DNA of 64,000 nucleotides, taken from NCBI RefSeq assembly GCF_003228315.1, contig NZ_CP029693.1, forward strand, positions 496,001 through 560,000. Direction: 5' to 3'. Source of the DNA: Pseudomonas putida (lineage in GTDB: Bacteria > Pseudomonadota > Gammaproteobacteria > Pseudomonadales > Pseudomonadaceae). A program made the position numbers and the translations under genes. Positions 38,799-49,176 of the stretch are shown piece after piece. Under the pieces are notes generated by a model. The model did no database searches. It saw nothing but the letters and a program-made list of their open reading frames with translations, and was not told where the DNA came from. Positions within the stretch are counted from its first letter, which is position 1; the number at the start of each line of letters is the position of its first letter.

Positions 38799-41033
38799 AT
38801 GAGTTTCTCGAACAAGGAACAGGGTCAACATCACAGTGAAGCCCTGCTGCCCAGGGCGCCGGATATCGATGCACTGGTGCGCGCGGAACACCACGACCCT
38901 TTTTCAATTCTCGGTCCACACGGCGACGGGGCCGGCGGGCAATACATCCGGGCGTATCTGCCGGACGCGTTAAGCGTGCGGGTGCTGGCCAGGGACTCCC
39001 AGGAGGTACTGGGCGATTTGCAAAGCACGCAGACCCCGGGATTGTTCGTCGGGCATTTCGAGCGTGCGCAACCCTATCTTCTGCGGACTCGCTGGGCCGG
39101 TGGCGAGCAGGTCACGGAAGATCCCTACAGCTTTGGCCCGCTGCTCGGCGAAATGGACCTGTACCTGTTCGCCGAAGGCAATCACCGGGACTTGAGCAGT
39201 GCCCTGGGGGCGCAGCTGAAAACCGTCGACGGCGTCGATGGCGTGCGCTTCGCCGTGTGGGCGCCGAATGCCCGTCGGGTGTCAGTGGTCGGTGATTTCA
39301 ACAATTGGGACGGGCGTCGCCATCCCATGCGCGTGCGTTACCCGACCGGTGTCTGGGAAGTGTTCATCCCGCGCCTGCAAGCGGGTGAAGCGTATAAATA
39401 CGAAATCCTCGGCAAGGAAGGCATTTTGCCGCTGAAGGCCGACCCCATGGCGCTGGCCACCAGCCTGCCGCCGGACACGGCGTCGAAAGTGGCGTCACCG
39501 TTGAAGGTCGATTGGCAGGATCAGGACTGGATGCAGTCCCGAGGCGAGCGCCAGCATCACACTGCGCCGCTGTCGATTTACGAGTTGCACGCCGGCTCCT
39601 GGCAATGCGAGCTGGATGATCTGGGTGAGGTGTCGCGCCAATACACATGGCCGGAACTGGCCGAGCGCTTGATTCCCTACGTCAAGGAACTGGGCTTCAC
39701 CCATATCGAATTGATGCCGATCATGGAGCACCCGTTTGGTGGTTCGTGGGGTTATCAGTTGCTATCGCAGTTCGCCACCAGCGCCCGCTACGGCAGCGGC
39801 GATGAATTCGCCGCCTTCGTCAACGCCTGCCACCAGGCTGAAATCGGCGTGATCCTTGATTGGGTGCCGGCGCATTTCCCCACCGATACCCACGGCCTGG
39901 CCAATTTCGACGGCACCGCGCTGTACGAATATGGCAATCCGCTGGAAGGCTTCCATCAGGACTGGGACACGCTGATCTACAACCTGGGGCGCACCGAGGT
40001 CCACGGCTACATGCTGGCGTCGGCGCTGCACTGGTTGAAGCATTTCCACGTCGACGGCTTGCGGGTCGATGCGGTGGCGTCGATGTTGTACCGCGACTAC
40101 TCGCGCAAGGCCGGCGAATGGGTGCCCAACCGCCACGGCGGCCGGGAGAACCTGGAGGCCATCGATTTCCTGCGGCATCTGAACGACGTGGTGGCGCTGG
40201 AAGCACCGGGCGCCCTGGTGATCGCCGAGGAATCCACCGCCTGGCCGGGGGTCAGCCAGAGTACGCAACAGGGCGGCCTGGGTTTCGCCTACAAATGGAA
40301 CATGGGCTGGATGCACGATTCGCTGCATTACATCCAGCAGGATCCGGTGTACCGCGCCCATCACCACAACGAGCTGAGTTTCGGACTCGTGTATGCGTGG
40401 TCCGAGCGCTTCATCCTGCCGATCTCCCATGACGAAGTGGTCCACGGCAAGCATTCGCTGATCGACAAGATGCCGGGCGATCGCTGGCAGAAATTCGCCA
40501 ACCTGCGGGCCTACCTGAGTTTCATGTGGACCCATCCGGGCAAGAAGCTGCTGTTCATGGGCTGCGAGTTCGGCCAGTGGCGCGAGTGGAATCACGACCA
40601 GCAACTGGACTGGTACTTGTTGCAGTACTCGGAACACAAGGGCGTGCAGAAACTGGTGAGTGACCTTAACCGTCTGTATCGCGATGAACCGGCGCTGCAT
40701 GAGCAGGACGATGTGCCACAAGGCTTCCAGTGGCTGATCGGTGACGATGCGATCAACAGCGTCTATGCCTGGCTGCGCTGGAGCAAGGAGGGCAAGCCGG
40801 TGCTGGTGGTGGCCAACTTCACCCCGGTGCCGCGTGAGGCCTATCGCGTCGGCGTGCCGTTCGCCGGGCGTTGGAAAGAGCTGTTCAACAGCGATTCGGC
40901 GACCTATGCCGGCTCCAACTATGGCAACAGCGGCGGGGCGGATGCCGAAGCGTCGCCGAGTCATGGCCAGGCCTTGTCGCTGGTGCTGAACCTGCCGCCG
41001 CTGGCGGTGTTGATGTTGAGCCCGGAGGGCTGA
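38799..41033 (+). CDS. glgB: 1,4-alpha-glucan branching enzyme GlgB
   Basis: Predicted 744 residues from ATG 38799 ([12 protein letters not shown]); a longer frame upstream only overlaps treS. Two N-terminal beta domains (CBM48 near 130-220) precede the GH13 barrel with Asp424 in [11 protein letters not shown], Glu477 in [11 protein letters not shown] and the [12 protein letters not shown] motif. It adds alpha-1,6 branches to the glucan built by GlgE. Third gene of the cluster; the GGTGGAGAG ribosome site lies in the treS 3' end. Confidence 0.96.
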   Translation: MSFSNKEQGQHHSEALLPRAPDIDALVRAEHHDPFSILGPHGDGAGGQYIRAYLPDALSVRVLARDSQEVLGDLQSTQTPGLFVGHFERAQPYLLRTRWAGGEQVTEDPYSFGPLLGEMDLYLFAEGNHRDLSSALGAQLKTVDGVDGVRFAVWAPNARRVSVVGDFNNWDGRRHPMRVRYPTGVWEVFIPRLQAGEAYKYEILGKEGILPLKADPMALATSLPPDTASKVASPLKVDWQDQDWMQSRGERQHHTAPLSIYELHAGSWQCELDDLGEVSRQYTWPELAERLIPYVKELGFTHIELMPIMEHPFGGSWGYQLLSQFATSARYGSGDEFAAFVNACHQAEIGVILDWVPAHFPTDTHGLANFDGTALYEYGNPLEGFHQDWDTLIYNLGRTEVHGYMLASALHWLKHFHVDGLRVDAVASMLYRDYSRKAGEWVPNRHGGRENLEAIDFLRHLNDVVALEAPGALVIAEESTAWPGVSQSTQQGGLGFAYKWNMGWMHDSLHYIQQDPVYRAHHHNELSFGLVYAWSERFILPISHDEVVHGKHSLIDKMPGDRWQKFANLRAYLSFMWTHPGKKLLFMGCEFGQWREWNHDQQLDWYLLQYSEHKGVQKLVSDLNRLYRDEPALHEQDDVPQGFQWLIGDDAINSVYAWLRWSKEGKPVLVVANFTPVPREAYRVGVPFAGRWKELFNSDSATYAGSNYGNSGGADAEASPSHGQALSLVLNLPPLAVLMLSPEG

Positions 41034-41053
41034 TCCGGCACCGTGTGATTTTC

Positions 41054-41129
41054 ATCGCGAGCAGGCTCGCTCCCACAATGAATCTCATGAGCACCGGAGA
41101 TCCACTGTGGGAGCGAGCCTGCTCGCGAT
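41054..41129. repeat. REP pair, GAGCGAGC family
   Basis: Inverted pair after glgB. Confidence 0.85.
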
Positions 41130-41175
41130 TACGGTGGATCAACCGAAGGAGTATTGAGATTTGCGGAGGATCGTC

Positions 41176-42051
41176 ATGCGCATAGGGTTTATCGGGCTGG
41201 GTTCCATGGGCAAGGGCATGGCCGCCAATCTCCTCAAGGCCGGGCATCAGGTGCGGGTGTGGAACCGCAGTCCGGCCGCGGTCGAGGCGCTGGTGAAGCA
41301 GGGCGCCGTTGCCGCGAGCCATCCTCGCGAGGCGTTCGATGCCGACGTGGTGATCAGCATGCTCGCCGACGACGCCGTGAGCCGCAGCATTCTCATCGAC
41401 AGCGGCGCCCTGGCGTCGAGCCAGCCGGGATTGATTCACCTGAGCATGGCGACGCTGTCGGTGGCCTTTGTTCGTGAAATGGCGCAACTGCACGCCAGCG
41501 CCGGGGTGGAGTTGATTGCCGCGCCGGTGTTCGGGCGCAATGACCTGGCTGAATCCGGCATGCTCAACATCGCTGTCGCCGGACCGCAAGCGGCCATTGC
41601 CAGGGTGCAACCGTTGCTTGACGTGCTGGGACAGAAAACCTGGCCGATGGGCGAAGATCCGGTCAATGCGAGCATCCTGAAAATCGCCACCAACATGATG
41701 CTGATCAGCGCCATCGAAGCCACGGGCGAAGCGATGGCGTTGACCCAAAGTTATGGCGTGGCCAACAGCGATTTTGTCGATTTCATCACCAGCACCCTGT
41801 TCGCGGCGCCGGCCTACAAGGTCTATGGGCCGAAGATCGCCCGGCGAGAAACCGAAGGGGCGGGGTTCACTTTGCGACTGGGGCTGAAGGATGTGGGATT
41901 GGCATTGAGGGCGGGCGAACCGAATCATGTGCCGCTGCCGTTTGCCAGCGTGCTGCGCGATAACCTGCTGGATGCGGTGGCGTTGGGGGAAGGAGAGAGT
42001 GATCTGGCGGCGTTGGGGGTGAGGGCGGTGAAGCGTAGCGGGCAGGATTGA
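41176..42051 (+). CDS. Beta-hydroxyacid dehydrogenase family NAD(P)-dependent oxidoreductase
   Basis: Predicted 291 residues from ATG 41176, with GGAGGA five bases upstream. The N-terminal Rossmann motif GFIGLGSMGKGMAANLLKAGH and the NRSP that follows suggest NADPH preference. The substrate loop (LIAAPVFGRNDLAESG) and the catalytic Lys segment (NASILKIATNMM) are typical of the 3-hydroxyisobutyrate dehydrogenase/GLYR1 group. The sequence is unlike MmsB in its substrate loop, so glyoxylate or semialdehyde reduction is as likely as 3-hydroxyisobutyrate oxidation. Convergent with the acyl-CoA dehydrogenase gene. Confidence 0.88.
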   Translation: MRIGFIGLGSMGKGMAANLLKAGHQVRVWNRSPAAVEALVKQGAVAASHPREAFDADVVISMLADDAVSRSILIDSGALASSQPGLIHLSMATLSVAFVREMAQLHASAGVELIAAPVFGRNDLAESGMLNIAVAGPQAAIARVQPLLDVLGQKTWPMGEDPVNASILKIATNMMLISAIEATGEAMALTQSYGVANSDFVDFITSTLFAAPAYKVYGPKIARRETEGAGFTLRLGLKDVGLALRAGEPNHVPLPFASVLRDNLLDAVALGEGESDLAALGVRAVKRSGQD

Positions 42052-42076
42052 TTCAATCGGCGTCTGTACCGACGCC

Positions 42077-42228
42077 ATCGCGGGCAAGCCCGCTCCCACA
42101 GTGGATCTCTGCAGCTCATGAGATTCATTGTAGGAGCGAGCCTGCTCGCGAAAAACGTCCGGGCAACGCGTTCATTCAGACGGGGCGCGTTATCGTTGAC
42201 GTCCATCGCGAGCAGGCTCGCTCCTACA
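42077..42228. repeat. REP cluster: three elements of two families
   Basis: One GCAAGCCCGCTCCCACA-type element at 42077-42100, then a GAGCGAGC-family inverted pair at 42129-42228. It fills the convergent gap almost up to the acyl-CoA dehydrogenase stop. Confidence 0.85.
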
Positions 42229-42233
42229 GGTGG

Positions 42234-43385
42234 TCACACCAAGTAGTTTTTCAGTTCTCGGGCGATCACCATCCGCTGTATCTCGCTCGACCCTTCATAG
42301 ATCTGGGTGATCCGCGCATCCCGGTAGTACTTCTCGACCGGATAATCTTCCAGATATCCGTAGCCGCCATGAATCTGAATTGCTGACGAGCAGACCTTTT
42401 CCGCCATTTCCGAGGCAAACAGCTTGGCCTGGGACGCTTCCGAGAGGCAGGGTTTGCCGGCGCTGCGCAGGCGCGCGGCGTGGAGGATCATCAGCCGTGC
42501 GGCGTTGATCTGCATGTGCATGTCCGCCAGCAGGTTGGCGATGCTCTGGTGTTCGATGATCGGCTTGGCGAACTGCACGCGGTCGCGGGAGTAGGCCAGT
42601 GCCGCTTCGAACGCCGCGCGGGCAATGCCCAGTGCCTGGGCGGCAATGCCGATACGACCGCCTTCGAGGTTGGACAAAGCGATGGCCAGGCCCTTGCCGC
42701 GCTCACCCAGCAGATTGGCTTCAGGGATGGTGCAGTTGTTCAGGGTGACGGCGCAGGTGTCCGAGGCGCGGATGCCCATTTTGTGCTCGGTGCGGTCGAC
42801 GATGAAGCCTTGGGTGTCGGTGGGCACCAGGAACGCCGAGATGCCGCGCTTGCCCAGGTCCGGGTCGGTCACTGCAAACACGATGGCCAGTTTCGCCCGT
42901 TTGCCGTTGCTGACGAATTGCTTGGCGCCGTTGATCACCCATTGGCCGTCACGCAGTTCGGCGCGGGTGCGCAGGTTGTGCGCTTCGGAACCGGCCTGGG
43001 GTTCGGTCAGGCAGAAGCAGCCAATGGTCTGGCCACTGGCCAGGTCCGCCAGCCAGGTCTGTTTCTGTTCTTCGCTGCCGTAGTTGAGCACCGGGCCGCA
43101 GCCCACGGAGTTGTGGATGCTCATGAACGCGCCGGTGGCTCCGTCGCCGGCGGAAATCTCTTCCACCGCCAGGGCATAGGCGACGTAGTCGACATAGGTG
43201 CCGCCCCATTCCTCGGGGACCACCATGCCCAACAGACCCAGCTCACCCATCTTTGCCACCAGGGCGTCGTCGATCCAGCCGGCTTTTTCCCAGGCCTGGG
43301 CGTGGGGCGCTATCTCGCCACGGGCGAAATCCCGGGCCATGTCGCGGATCATGATTTGTTCTTCGCTCAGTTCGATGTCGTGCAT
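42234..43385 (-). CDS. Acyl-CoA dehydrogenase (isobutyryl-CoA dehydrogenase-like)
   Basis: Predicted 383 residues. FAD-dependent dehydrogenase signatures: [13 protein letters not shown] and [35 protein letters not shown], with the catalytic base Glu364 in IYEGSSE, the short/medium-chain position. It is three bases downstream of a 3-hydroxyisobutyryl-CoA hydrolase-like gene, so branched-chain (valine) acyl-CoA oxidation is the likely role: isobutyryl-CoA to methacrylyl-CoA. Cytoplasmic. Confidence 0.92.
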   Translation of the reverse strand: MHDIELSEEQIMIRDMARDFARGEIAPHAQAWEKAGWIDDALVAKMGELGLLGMVVPEEWGGTYVDYVAYALAVEEISAGDGATGAFMSIHNSVGCGPVLNYGSEEQKQTWLADLASGQTIGCFCLTEPQAGSEAHNLRTRAELRDGQWVINGAKQFVSNGKRAKLAIVFAVTDPDLGKRGISAFLVPTDTQGFIVDRTEHKMGIRASDTCAVTLNNCTIPEANLLGERGKGLAIALSNLEGGRIGIAAQALGIARAAFEAALAYSRDRVQFAKPIIEHQSIANLLADMHMQINAARLMILHAARLRSAGKPCLSEASQAKLFASEMAEKVCSSAIQIHGGYGYLEDYPVEKYYRDARITQIYEGSSEIQRMVIARELKNYLV

Positions 43386-43388
43386 GGC

Positions 43389-44495
43389 TCAGTTCCCGCT
43401 CTGGTCAAACCCGCTGAAGAAACTCGCCACTTGTGCGGCGTCCAGCGCCTGCAGGGTCGGCGGGTTCCAGCGCGGGTTCTTGTCTTTGTCGATCAGCAAG
43501 GCGCGCACGCCTTCGATCAGGTCGCCGCGCTCGAACCACTGGCGGTCCAGGTGCAGCTCAAGGGCGAAGCATTGCTCCAGGCTCAGTTGGCGGCCGCGAC
43601 GGAGCATTTCCAGGGTGACTGCCATGGCCACGGGGGAGCGGGTGGCCAGCAGGTCGGCGGTGTTCAAGGCCCATTCATGGCTGTCGGCAACCGTCACTTC
43701 GCGCAGTTGTTCAACAATACTCGGCACATCGGGCAAGGCGAAGAAGTGGTCGATGGCCGGGCGCAGTGTCTCTAGCGGCGCATCGGGCAGTTGCTGCACG
43801 GCGAGTTTCGCCAGCACGCCCTGAAGGTCCTTGAGCGGTGTGTCGCGCCATTGCAGACGGTCGAGTTTTTCGTCGAGCGTCGCCAGCTTGCTGCTGTCCA
43901 GGTACCAGTCGGCCAGGCCGCAATACAGGGCATCAGCCGCACGGATCTGCACGCCACTGACCCCAAGATAGATCCCCAGCTCGCCCGGCACCCGCGGCAG
44001 GAAGTAACTGCCGCCGACATCCGGGAAATAACCGATACCGACTTCCGGCATCGCCAGCCGGCTACGTTCGGTGACTACCCGCAAGTCGGCACCTTGCACC
44101 AGGCCCATGCCACCGCCGAGGACGAAGCCGTCCATCAGGGCCAGTACGGGTTTGCGGTAGTGGTGAATGGCGATGTCGAGGGCGTATTCCTCGACGAAGA
44201 AATCGACGTGCAGGGTGTCGCCGCTTTTGAAGCTGTCGTGCAGCGAACGAATGTCGCCGCCGGCACAAAAGGCTTTTTCGCCGGCGCCGCGCAAGACCAC
44301 GGCATGGACCTGTGGATCCTGCGCCCAGGCGTCGAGCTGGCGGTGCAGCTGGCGAACCATGTCCAATGTAAGGGCATTGAGGCCGCTGGGGCGGTTGAGG
44401 GTCAGGTGACCGATATGGTTGCGGACTTCGGCCAGCACGTCATCTTGCGGGGCATCCATGGGCCGGCCTGGCTTCGATGTAACCTGAGCAGTCAT
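43389..44495 (-). CDS. 3-hydroxyisobutyryl-CoA hydrolase-like enoyl-CoA hydratase family protein
   Basis: Predicted 368 residues from ATG 44495 (GGGAG seven bases upstream; a GTG one codon earlier is weaker). Length and motifs match the HIBCH group rather than simple hydratases: AFCAGGDIRSLHDSF, VLGGGMGLVQGADLRVV and MPEVGIGYFPDVGGSYFLPR. It would release 3-hydroxyisobutyrate from its CoA ester in valine breakdown. Upstream partner of the acyl-CoA dehydrogenase in a two-gene operon. Confidence 0.9.
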   Translation of the reverse strand: MTAQVTSKPGRPMDAPQDDVLAEVRNHIGHLTLNRPSGLNALTLDMVRQLHRQLDAWAQDPQVHAVVLRGAGEKAFCAGGDIRSLHDSFKSGDTLHVDFFVEEYALDIAIHHYRKPVLALMDGFVLGGGMGLVQGADLRVVTERSRLAMPEVGIGYFPDVGGSYFLPRVPGELGIYLGVSGVQIRAADALYCGLADWYLDSSKLATLDEKLDRLQWRDTPLKDLQGVLAKLAVQQLPDAPLETLRPAIDHFFALPDVPSIVEQLREVTVADSHEWALNTADLLATRSPVAMAVTLEMLRRGRQLSLEQCFALELHLDRQWFERGDLIEGVRALLIDKDKNPRWNPPTLQALDAAQVASFFSGFDQSGN

Positions 44496-44643
44496 CACTA
44501 ACTCCCTGCTTTTATTGTTCTTTATTCAGAAGCTCGCGCGCGAGCGTTGCAGGATCGTAACAGTGCAAATTTGTGATGTACAACGGGGATATGTGCAGGT
44601 GCTGTCTGCATTTTTGCAAATGCATTCGCTTTTGCTCTTGCTT

Positions 44644-44711
44644 TGTGGGAGCAAGGCTTGCCCGCGATGGCGTACTTTAAATCGCCATCGCGGGCAAGCC
44701 TTGCTCCCACA
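44644..44711. repeat. REP pair, GCAAGGCTTGCCCGCGA family
   Basis: Inverted short-spacer pair between the hydrolase and HPP-family genes. Confidence 0.85.
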
Positions 44712-44732
44712 AAAGCAAAGCAGTTCGTGATG

Positions 44733-45443
44733 TCAGGCGCTGGTACGGCTCAGGACTTCACCAATGCTGCGCCGCTTGGCATGCAGCTCACTGGTGTGAA
44801 TCAACTGCTCCAGATCTTCCGGGGTGACATCTATAAAGGCTTCCATATCGGCCAGGGCCCGCTTCAAGTCTTCGGCGGTGATCGCCTGGCTGTCGATGGG
44901 CGGGTGATCGGCAGGCACCATGGGCACCGGCTCGCTGGGGCGCTTGGGGTAGCGGATGCGCGTCAGGTTGTTATAGGCCAGGGCGCAGGCCAGCATGGCA
45001 AAGGCGCTGAGCATCACCGGTCCCAGCGCCATCCAGTCCAGGGCAATCGTTGCGGGGTCAGCCAGCACCATGGTCGCCGCGACCGCGCCGGCCGGGGGAT
45101 GCAGGCAACGCAGCCAGCACATCAGAATCACCGCCATGCCCGCCGCCAGGCACGCGCTGCCCAGCGTGCGGCCCAGCACATGGGCCACCAGCAGCGCCAT
45201 CACCCCGGCGCACAGGTAGCCACCGACAATCGACCAGGGTTGCGCCAGCGCTCCGGAGGACACGGCAAACAGCAGTACCGCGGAGGCGCCCAGCGGACCG
45301 ATCAAATGCTGGGCCACTTCGATGCCAAACACCAGGCTGCACAGCCAGACACTGAACAGTGTGCCGAAGGCCATGCCGATGGCGGCACGGCTCCATTCCG
45401 TGGGGCGAGTATTGATAGCGGCGGGCAACCAGCGAGCGAGCAT
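44733..45443 (-). CDS. HPP-family integral membrane protein
   Basis: Predicted 236 residues from ATG 45443 (MLARWLPAAIN); a frame extending to a TTG at 45527 has no better start signal. Four to five spans (GMAFGTLFSVWLCSLVFG; GASAVLLFAVSSGALAQPW; SIVGGYLCAGVMALLVAHV) and the signature CLHPPAGAVAATMVL name the HPP family; a plant member transports nitrite. A charged cytoplasmic tail of about 70 residues follows. Substrate here unknown. Confidence 0.88.
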   Translation of the reverse strand: MLARWLPAAINTRPTEWSRAAIGMAFGTLFSVWLCSLVFGIEVAQHLIGPLGASAVLLFAVSSGALAQPWSIVGGYLCAGVMALLVAHVLGRTLGSACLAAGMAVILMCWLRCLHPPAGAVAATMVLADPATIALDWMALGPVMLSAFAMLACALAYNNLTRIRYPKRPSEPVPMVPADHPPIDSQAITAEDLKRALADMEAFIDVTPEDLEQLIHTSELHAKRRSIGEVLSRTSA

Positions 45444-45604
45444 GATGAAAACCGTTCCGAAGACAAAAACCTGAGGTAAAAAAAAGGCTTGCCGGGAATA
45501 CCCAGAAAGCCCTTGAAGGTGTTCCAACTATTGGGGGAGGAACGACGATAGTTTGCCCAGATCAAGCGTTACTGACAAATTCATATTAATGAAGCTTCAG
45601 TTCA

Positions 45605-46783
45605 TTAATTCTGATGTAAGGCCACGCGTCGTCCACTCATGTAGCACAAGGCGCCACCCAGCGCCGCGAGTACGCTCAAGGCGTAGAACATCGTCGGCGC
45701 CGGTGTGTGCATCAACAGGAAGCCGCAAATGATCGGACTCAGGGCACCCCCGACGGCGGCCAGGTTCTGTGCGCCGTAGTAACTGCCGCGCAGCTCTTCC
45801 GGGGCCAGGGTGTCGATGAAGAGGAATTCGGCCGGGTAAATGATGATCTCCCCGAGGGTGAAGATGAACATGGCCACGCACCAGCTCAATACGCTATCGG
45901 CCAGGCTGAAGCCGATCATTCCAAGGATGAACAGGCCGGTGCCCACGGCGATCCAATAGCGCAAATGCTCACGTTTGAGGAAGCGCCCGACCTGATACTG
46001 CAGCAGGATCACGCTGATCGCGTTGCAGGCGAGCAGGGCGGCCATGACTTTCAGGGTGTTCTGGTCGTCGCTGGTGACCAGCAGGTACTGCGACAGGTAA
46101 AAGGTGAAGCGGCCGTGCACCACGGTAATGAGCAGGCAACCGAGGGTGAAAATGATCAGGGTGCGGTCGTTTTTCAGCGTCATCAGTGTTTTCAGGAAGC
46201 TTTGGGCCTGACCCGTTGCTGGCGTCAGTGCGGGCTCCCGGGCAATGCCGGTCATCAAAAAGATGCTGAAAAACGCGATGGCAGCGGCGATCAGGAACGG
46301 TGCGACCGGATAGATACCGGCAATCACCACGCCGAGCATCGGCCCGACGGCATAACCGATATTGGTCAGGGTGTAGGTCAGGGAAAATGCTTTGGCCCGT
46401 TGGCCCACCGGCAGGTTCTCGCTGAGGATCGCCTTGGAGCCGATAAGGAACAGCGCCGAGGCGGTTTCGGTCACCACCAGGATGGTGGTGGTCAGGTAGA
46501 GGTTTTTGGCGAATGTCAGCAGCACCAGGCCGATGGCACTGGACAGCATGGTCAGAATCAGCAGGCGGCGCTTTTCGAAGCGGTCGATGATATAGCCGCC
46601 ATAGAGCGCGAGCAGGGTAGCGATGAACAGCGCGATGCCCAGCAGCAGGCCAACGTCCTGTTGGTTGAGGCCAAGCTTGTTGCTGAGAAACAACGTGAGC
46701 ATCGGGCTGGTGATGGCGCGGCTGATGACGATCGTCAGCGAGCAGATTAGCAGTCTTCGGATAACGAGTGAGTAAGTGGCCAC
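45605..46783 (-). CDS. Major facilitator superfamily transporter
   Basis: Predicted 392 residues with twelve hydrophobic segments in two halves; the loop between spans 2 and 3 reads GGYIIDRFEKRRLL, the MFS motif A variant, and LTNIGYAVGPMLG follows in span 5. Substrate not predictable; MdtH-like drug exporters are the nearest idea. It lies 57 bases downstream of the arn-operon tail ORF and is co-oriented, so read-through is possible. The stop codon overlaps an AT-rich inverted repeat TTAATGAA / TTCATTAA (45586-45608). Confidence 0.88.
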   Translation of the reverse strand: MATYSLVIRRLLICSLTIVISRAITSPMLTLFLSNKLGLNQQDVGLLLGIALFIATLLALYGGYIIDRFEKRRLLILTMLSSAIGLVLLTFAKNLYLTTTILVVTETASALFLIGSKAILSENLPVGQRAKAFSLTYTLTNIGYAVGPMLGVVIAGIYPVAPFLIAAAIAFFSIFLMTGIAREPALTPATGQAQSFLKTLMTLKNDRTLIIFTLGCLLITVVHGRFTFYLSQYLLVTSDDQNTLKVMAALLACNAISVILLQYQVGRFLKREHLRYWIAVGTGLFILGMIGFSLADSVLSWCVAMFIFTLGEIIIYPAEFLFIDTLAPEELRGSYYGAQNLAAVGGALSPIICGFLLMHTPAPTMFYALSVLAALGGALCYMSGRRVALHQN

Positions 46784-46839
46784 GGCGGGGAAATGTCCTT
46801 TTTCAGATAGCGATCAGCGACCTGCTTGAGGACAGTAGC

Positions 46840-47052
46840 TTACGGTTTAAGGTGCAACAGCACGAACTCGTTTTTATCGAACCGGCCACTCAATACAGGC
46901 GGCAACGCGCTCAGGGGCGTTCCTTGCAGGGTCTTGGATTTGTGCATGTCCATCACGAAGTTGATGGGGGCCTGTTGATAGACCCCGGCGATAAACAGCA
47001 GCATCGCCAACAGTCCGGCTACAAGGGACTATCGGCGAATACTCGGGGACAT
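46840..47052 (-). pseudogene. Short membrane-protein gene at the arn operon tail, interrupted by TAG
   Basis: ATG 47052 begins five bases after the ugd stop and reads MSPSIRR, then TAG, then continues in frame as SLVAGLLAMLLFIAGVYQQ..NFVMDMHKSKTLQGTPLSALPP..NEFVLLHLKP to a TAA at 46840. The part after the stop looks like real protein: one membrane span and an ordered C-terminus. Either the gene is broken by one nonsense change, or translation starts at ATG 47004 (54 residues, no clear ribosome site). Family not recognised; position suggests a link to lipid A modification. Confidence 0.55.
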
Positions 47053-47057
47053 GAAGG

Positions 47058-48437
47058 TTAAGCGACCACCGACTCTGCAGGCCATTGTTGATGAGGAATC
47101 GGCAAATTGCGCGATTCGCCGCGACCCATCGGGAAGTAAGTGAAGCCGCTGCGCGCCAGGCGGTCGGCGTCGTACAGGTTGCGGCCGTCGAAGATCACCG
47201 GGGCCTTGAGGCGTTGGCGAATCAGGTCGAAATCCGGCGCCTTGAACTGCTGCCATTCAGTGCAGACGATCAGCGCATCGGCACCGTGCAGCACCGATTC
47301 CGGGGTGCCCATGAGCATCAGCTTCTCTTCATCGGGATACAGCTTCTGGGTTTCCTGCATCGCTTCCGGGTCGAACGCGCGAACGCTGGCACCAGCGGCC
47401 CACAGGGCCTCGAGCAGTACGCGGCTCGGTGCATCGCGCATGTCGTCGGTGTTGGGCTTGAACGCCAGGCCCCACAGGGCGAAGGTCTTGCCGCGCAAAT
47501 CGCCTTTGTAGAAGGCCTTGATGCGTTCGAACAGCTTGTGTTTCTGCCGTTGGTTGATGGCTTCCACCGCTTGCAGCAGGTCGCTGGAGCAATGGGCCTC
47601 TTCGGCACTGTGGATCAGGGCGCGCATGTCCTTGGGGAAGCACGAGCCACCATAGCCGCAGCCGGGGTAGATGAAGTGGTAACCAATCCGCGAGTCGGCG
47701 CCGATCCCCAGGCGTACCGATTCGATGTCGGCTCCCAGGTGCTCGGCCAGTTCGGCGATCTGGTTGATGAAGCTGATCTTGGTCGCCAGCATGCAGTTGG
47801 CGGCGTACTTGGTCAGTTCGGCACTGCGCAGGTCCATGAACATGACGCGGTCATGGTTGCGGTTGAACGGTGCGTACAAGTCGCGCATCACGTCGCGTAC
47901 CTCATCGCGCTCGCAGCCGATGATGATGCGGTCCGGACGGCGGCAATCGGCCACGGCCGAGCCTTCCTTGAGAAATTCGGGGTTGGAGACGATATCGAAC
48001 TGCAACACGCGTCCGGCCTTGAGCAGGTACTGGTCGATGTGTTCGCGCAGCGTATCCCCCGTGCCCACCGGTACCGTGGATTTCTCCACCAGAATCACCG
48101 GTTGCTCACGGTGGCGCGCCACCGCTTCACCCACCGACAACACGTAACGCAAGTCCGCCGAACCGTCCTCGCGGGACGGCGTGCCGACGGCGATGAACAA
48201 TACCTGCCCGTGTTGCACGGCAAATTTTTCATCGCTGGTGAACTGCAGGCGTTTGGCGTCCAGGCTTTCGCGCACAAGGCTGGCCAGCCCCGGTTCGAAA
48301 ATGCTCACATGACCCTGCTTCAACAGTTCGACTTTTTTCTCGTCGATATCCATGCACACGACGTCATGGCCGACTTCAGCCAGGACGGCAGCCTGGACCA
48401 GACCAACATAACCGCTACCAAATACACTGATTTTCAT
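47058..48437 (-). CDS. ugd: UDP-glucose 6-dehydrogenase
   Basis: Predicted 459 residues. NAD motif [16 protein letters not shown], then the catalytic Cys266 in [13 protein letters not shown], with the [11 protein letters not shown] and [20 protein letters not shown] segments of the family. It makes UDP-glucuronate, the precursor for the ArnA steps, so its place at the end of the arn operon gives a self-contained pathway. Start overlaps the arnF stop by four bases. Confidence 0.96.
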   Translation of the reverse strand: MKISVFGSGYVGLVQAAVLAEVGHDVVCMDIDEKKVELLKQGHVSIFEPGLASLVRESLDAKRLQFTSDEKFAVQHGQVLFIAVGTPSREDGSADLRYVLSVGEAVARHREQPVILVEKSTVPVGTGDTLREHIDQYLLKAGRVLQFDIVSNPEFLKEGSAVADCRRPDRIIIGCERDEVRDVMRDLYAPFNRNHDRVMFMDLRSAELTKYAANCMLATKISFINQIAELAEHLGADIESVRLGIGADSRIGYHFIYPGCGYGGSCFPKDMRALIHSAEEAHCSSDLLQAVEAINQRQKHKLFERIKAFYKGDLRGKTFALWGLAFKPNTDDMRDAPSRVLLEALWAAGASVRAFDPEAMQETQKLYPDEEKLMLMGTPESVLHGADALIVCTEWQQFKAPDFDLIRQRLKAPVIFDGRNLYDADRLARSGFTYFPMGRGESRNLPIPHQQWPAESVVA

Positions 48438-48835
48438 GGGGCATTCCTGGGTTCAGGCGCTTGAACAGGTCGAGAGTTGATGGTGATGACGCCAAGGATG
48501 ACCAGTGCCACTCCAAGGCTTTTAGAAAGACTGAAATCTTCGTGAAAAAGCGGCAGGCTCGCTGCGGCCAGGTACACGAGTGCATAGCTGATGCTCAGCA
48601 GCGAGTAGGCGCGACCGAGGGGCAGGTCACGCAGGGCCATGAGCCAGCAGAGCATCGACAGGGCGTAGGCGAGGATCGCACCGAACACCACGGCCAGCGG
48701 GCCGAGCGGGATGTCGGCGCCCAGCCAGTGCTCGGGGGAGGGCAGGCGGCTCATGCTCCAGCGCATGCCCAGTTGGGCACCGCTGACCAGCAGCACGCTG
48801 CCCAGGGCGAAGGTGATACCGCGACGGGCGTTCAT
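48434..48835 (-). CDS. arnF: ArnF, subunit of undecaprenyl-phosphate-aminoarabinose flippase
   Basis: Predicted 133 residues from ATG 48835, which overlaps the arnE stop as ATGA; the longer frame upstream reads through arnE. Four hydrophobic spans of the SMR/EamA type ([37 protein letters not shown]). Acts with ArnE to move the lipid-linked sugar across the inner membrane. Confidence 0.9.
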   Translation of the reverse strand: MNARRGITFALGSVLLVSGAQLGMRWSMSRLPSPEHWLGADIPLGPLAVVFGAILAYALSMLCWLMALRDLPLGRAYSLLSISYALVYLAAASLPLFHEDFSLSKSLGVALVILGVITINSRPVQAPEPRNAP

Positions 48836-49176
48836 GCATGTTGCCCCAACAAGGCCACGCCGCCGATCACCAGGGCAACGCCCAGCCAGTGGCGCTGGTC
48901 GATGTGTTCGCGGAAAACGAAGCGGGCGATCAGGGTAATCAGCACAAAATTGAGGCTGAGCATCGGGTAGGCGATGCTGACTTCCAGGCGTTGCAGCACC
49001 AGCAGCCACACCAGCAGGCCCGAGCCCAAAGCCGCCAGCGCCAGCCACAGCCAGGGCGAAAGCAATTTTTCGCCCCAGCCCGTGACGCGTCCGCGCCAGC
49101 TTTCCACGGCGTACTTCTGGGCAATCTGCCCCAAACAGGTCAGCAGGCAGGCAGTCAACAGCAAGGCGAGGCTCAT
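48832..49176 (-). CDS. arnE: ArnE, subunit of undecaprenyl-phosphate-aminoarabinose flippase
   Basis: Predicted 114 residues with four spans in the small multidrug resistance fold ([53 protein letters not shown]). Partner of ArnF. Its start overlaps the arnT stop and its stop overlaps the arnF start. Confidence 0.9.
   Translation of the reverse strand: MSLALLLTACLLTCLGQIAQKYAVESWRGRVTGWGEKLLSPWLWLALAALGSGLLVWLLVLQRLEVSIAYPMLSLNFVLITLIARFVFREHIDQRHWLGVALVIGGVALLGQHA

Noticed and set aside
45586..45608. Inverted repeat TTAATGAA/TTCATTAA as a terminator of the MFS gene
   Set aside because: It overlaps the stop codon, is AT-only and lacks a following T run.
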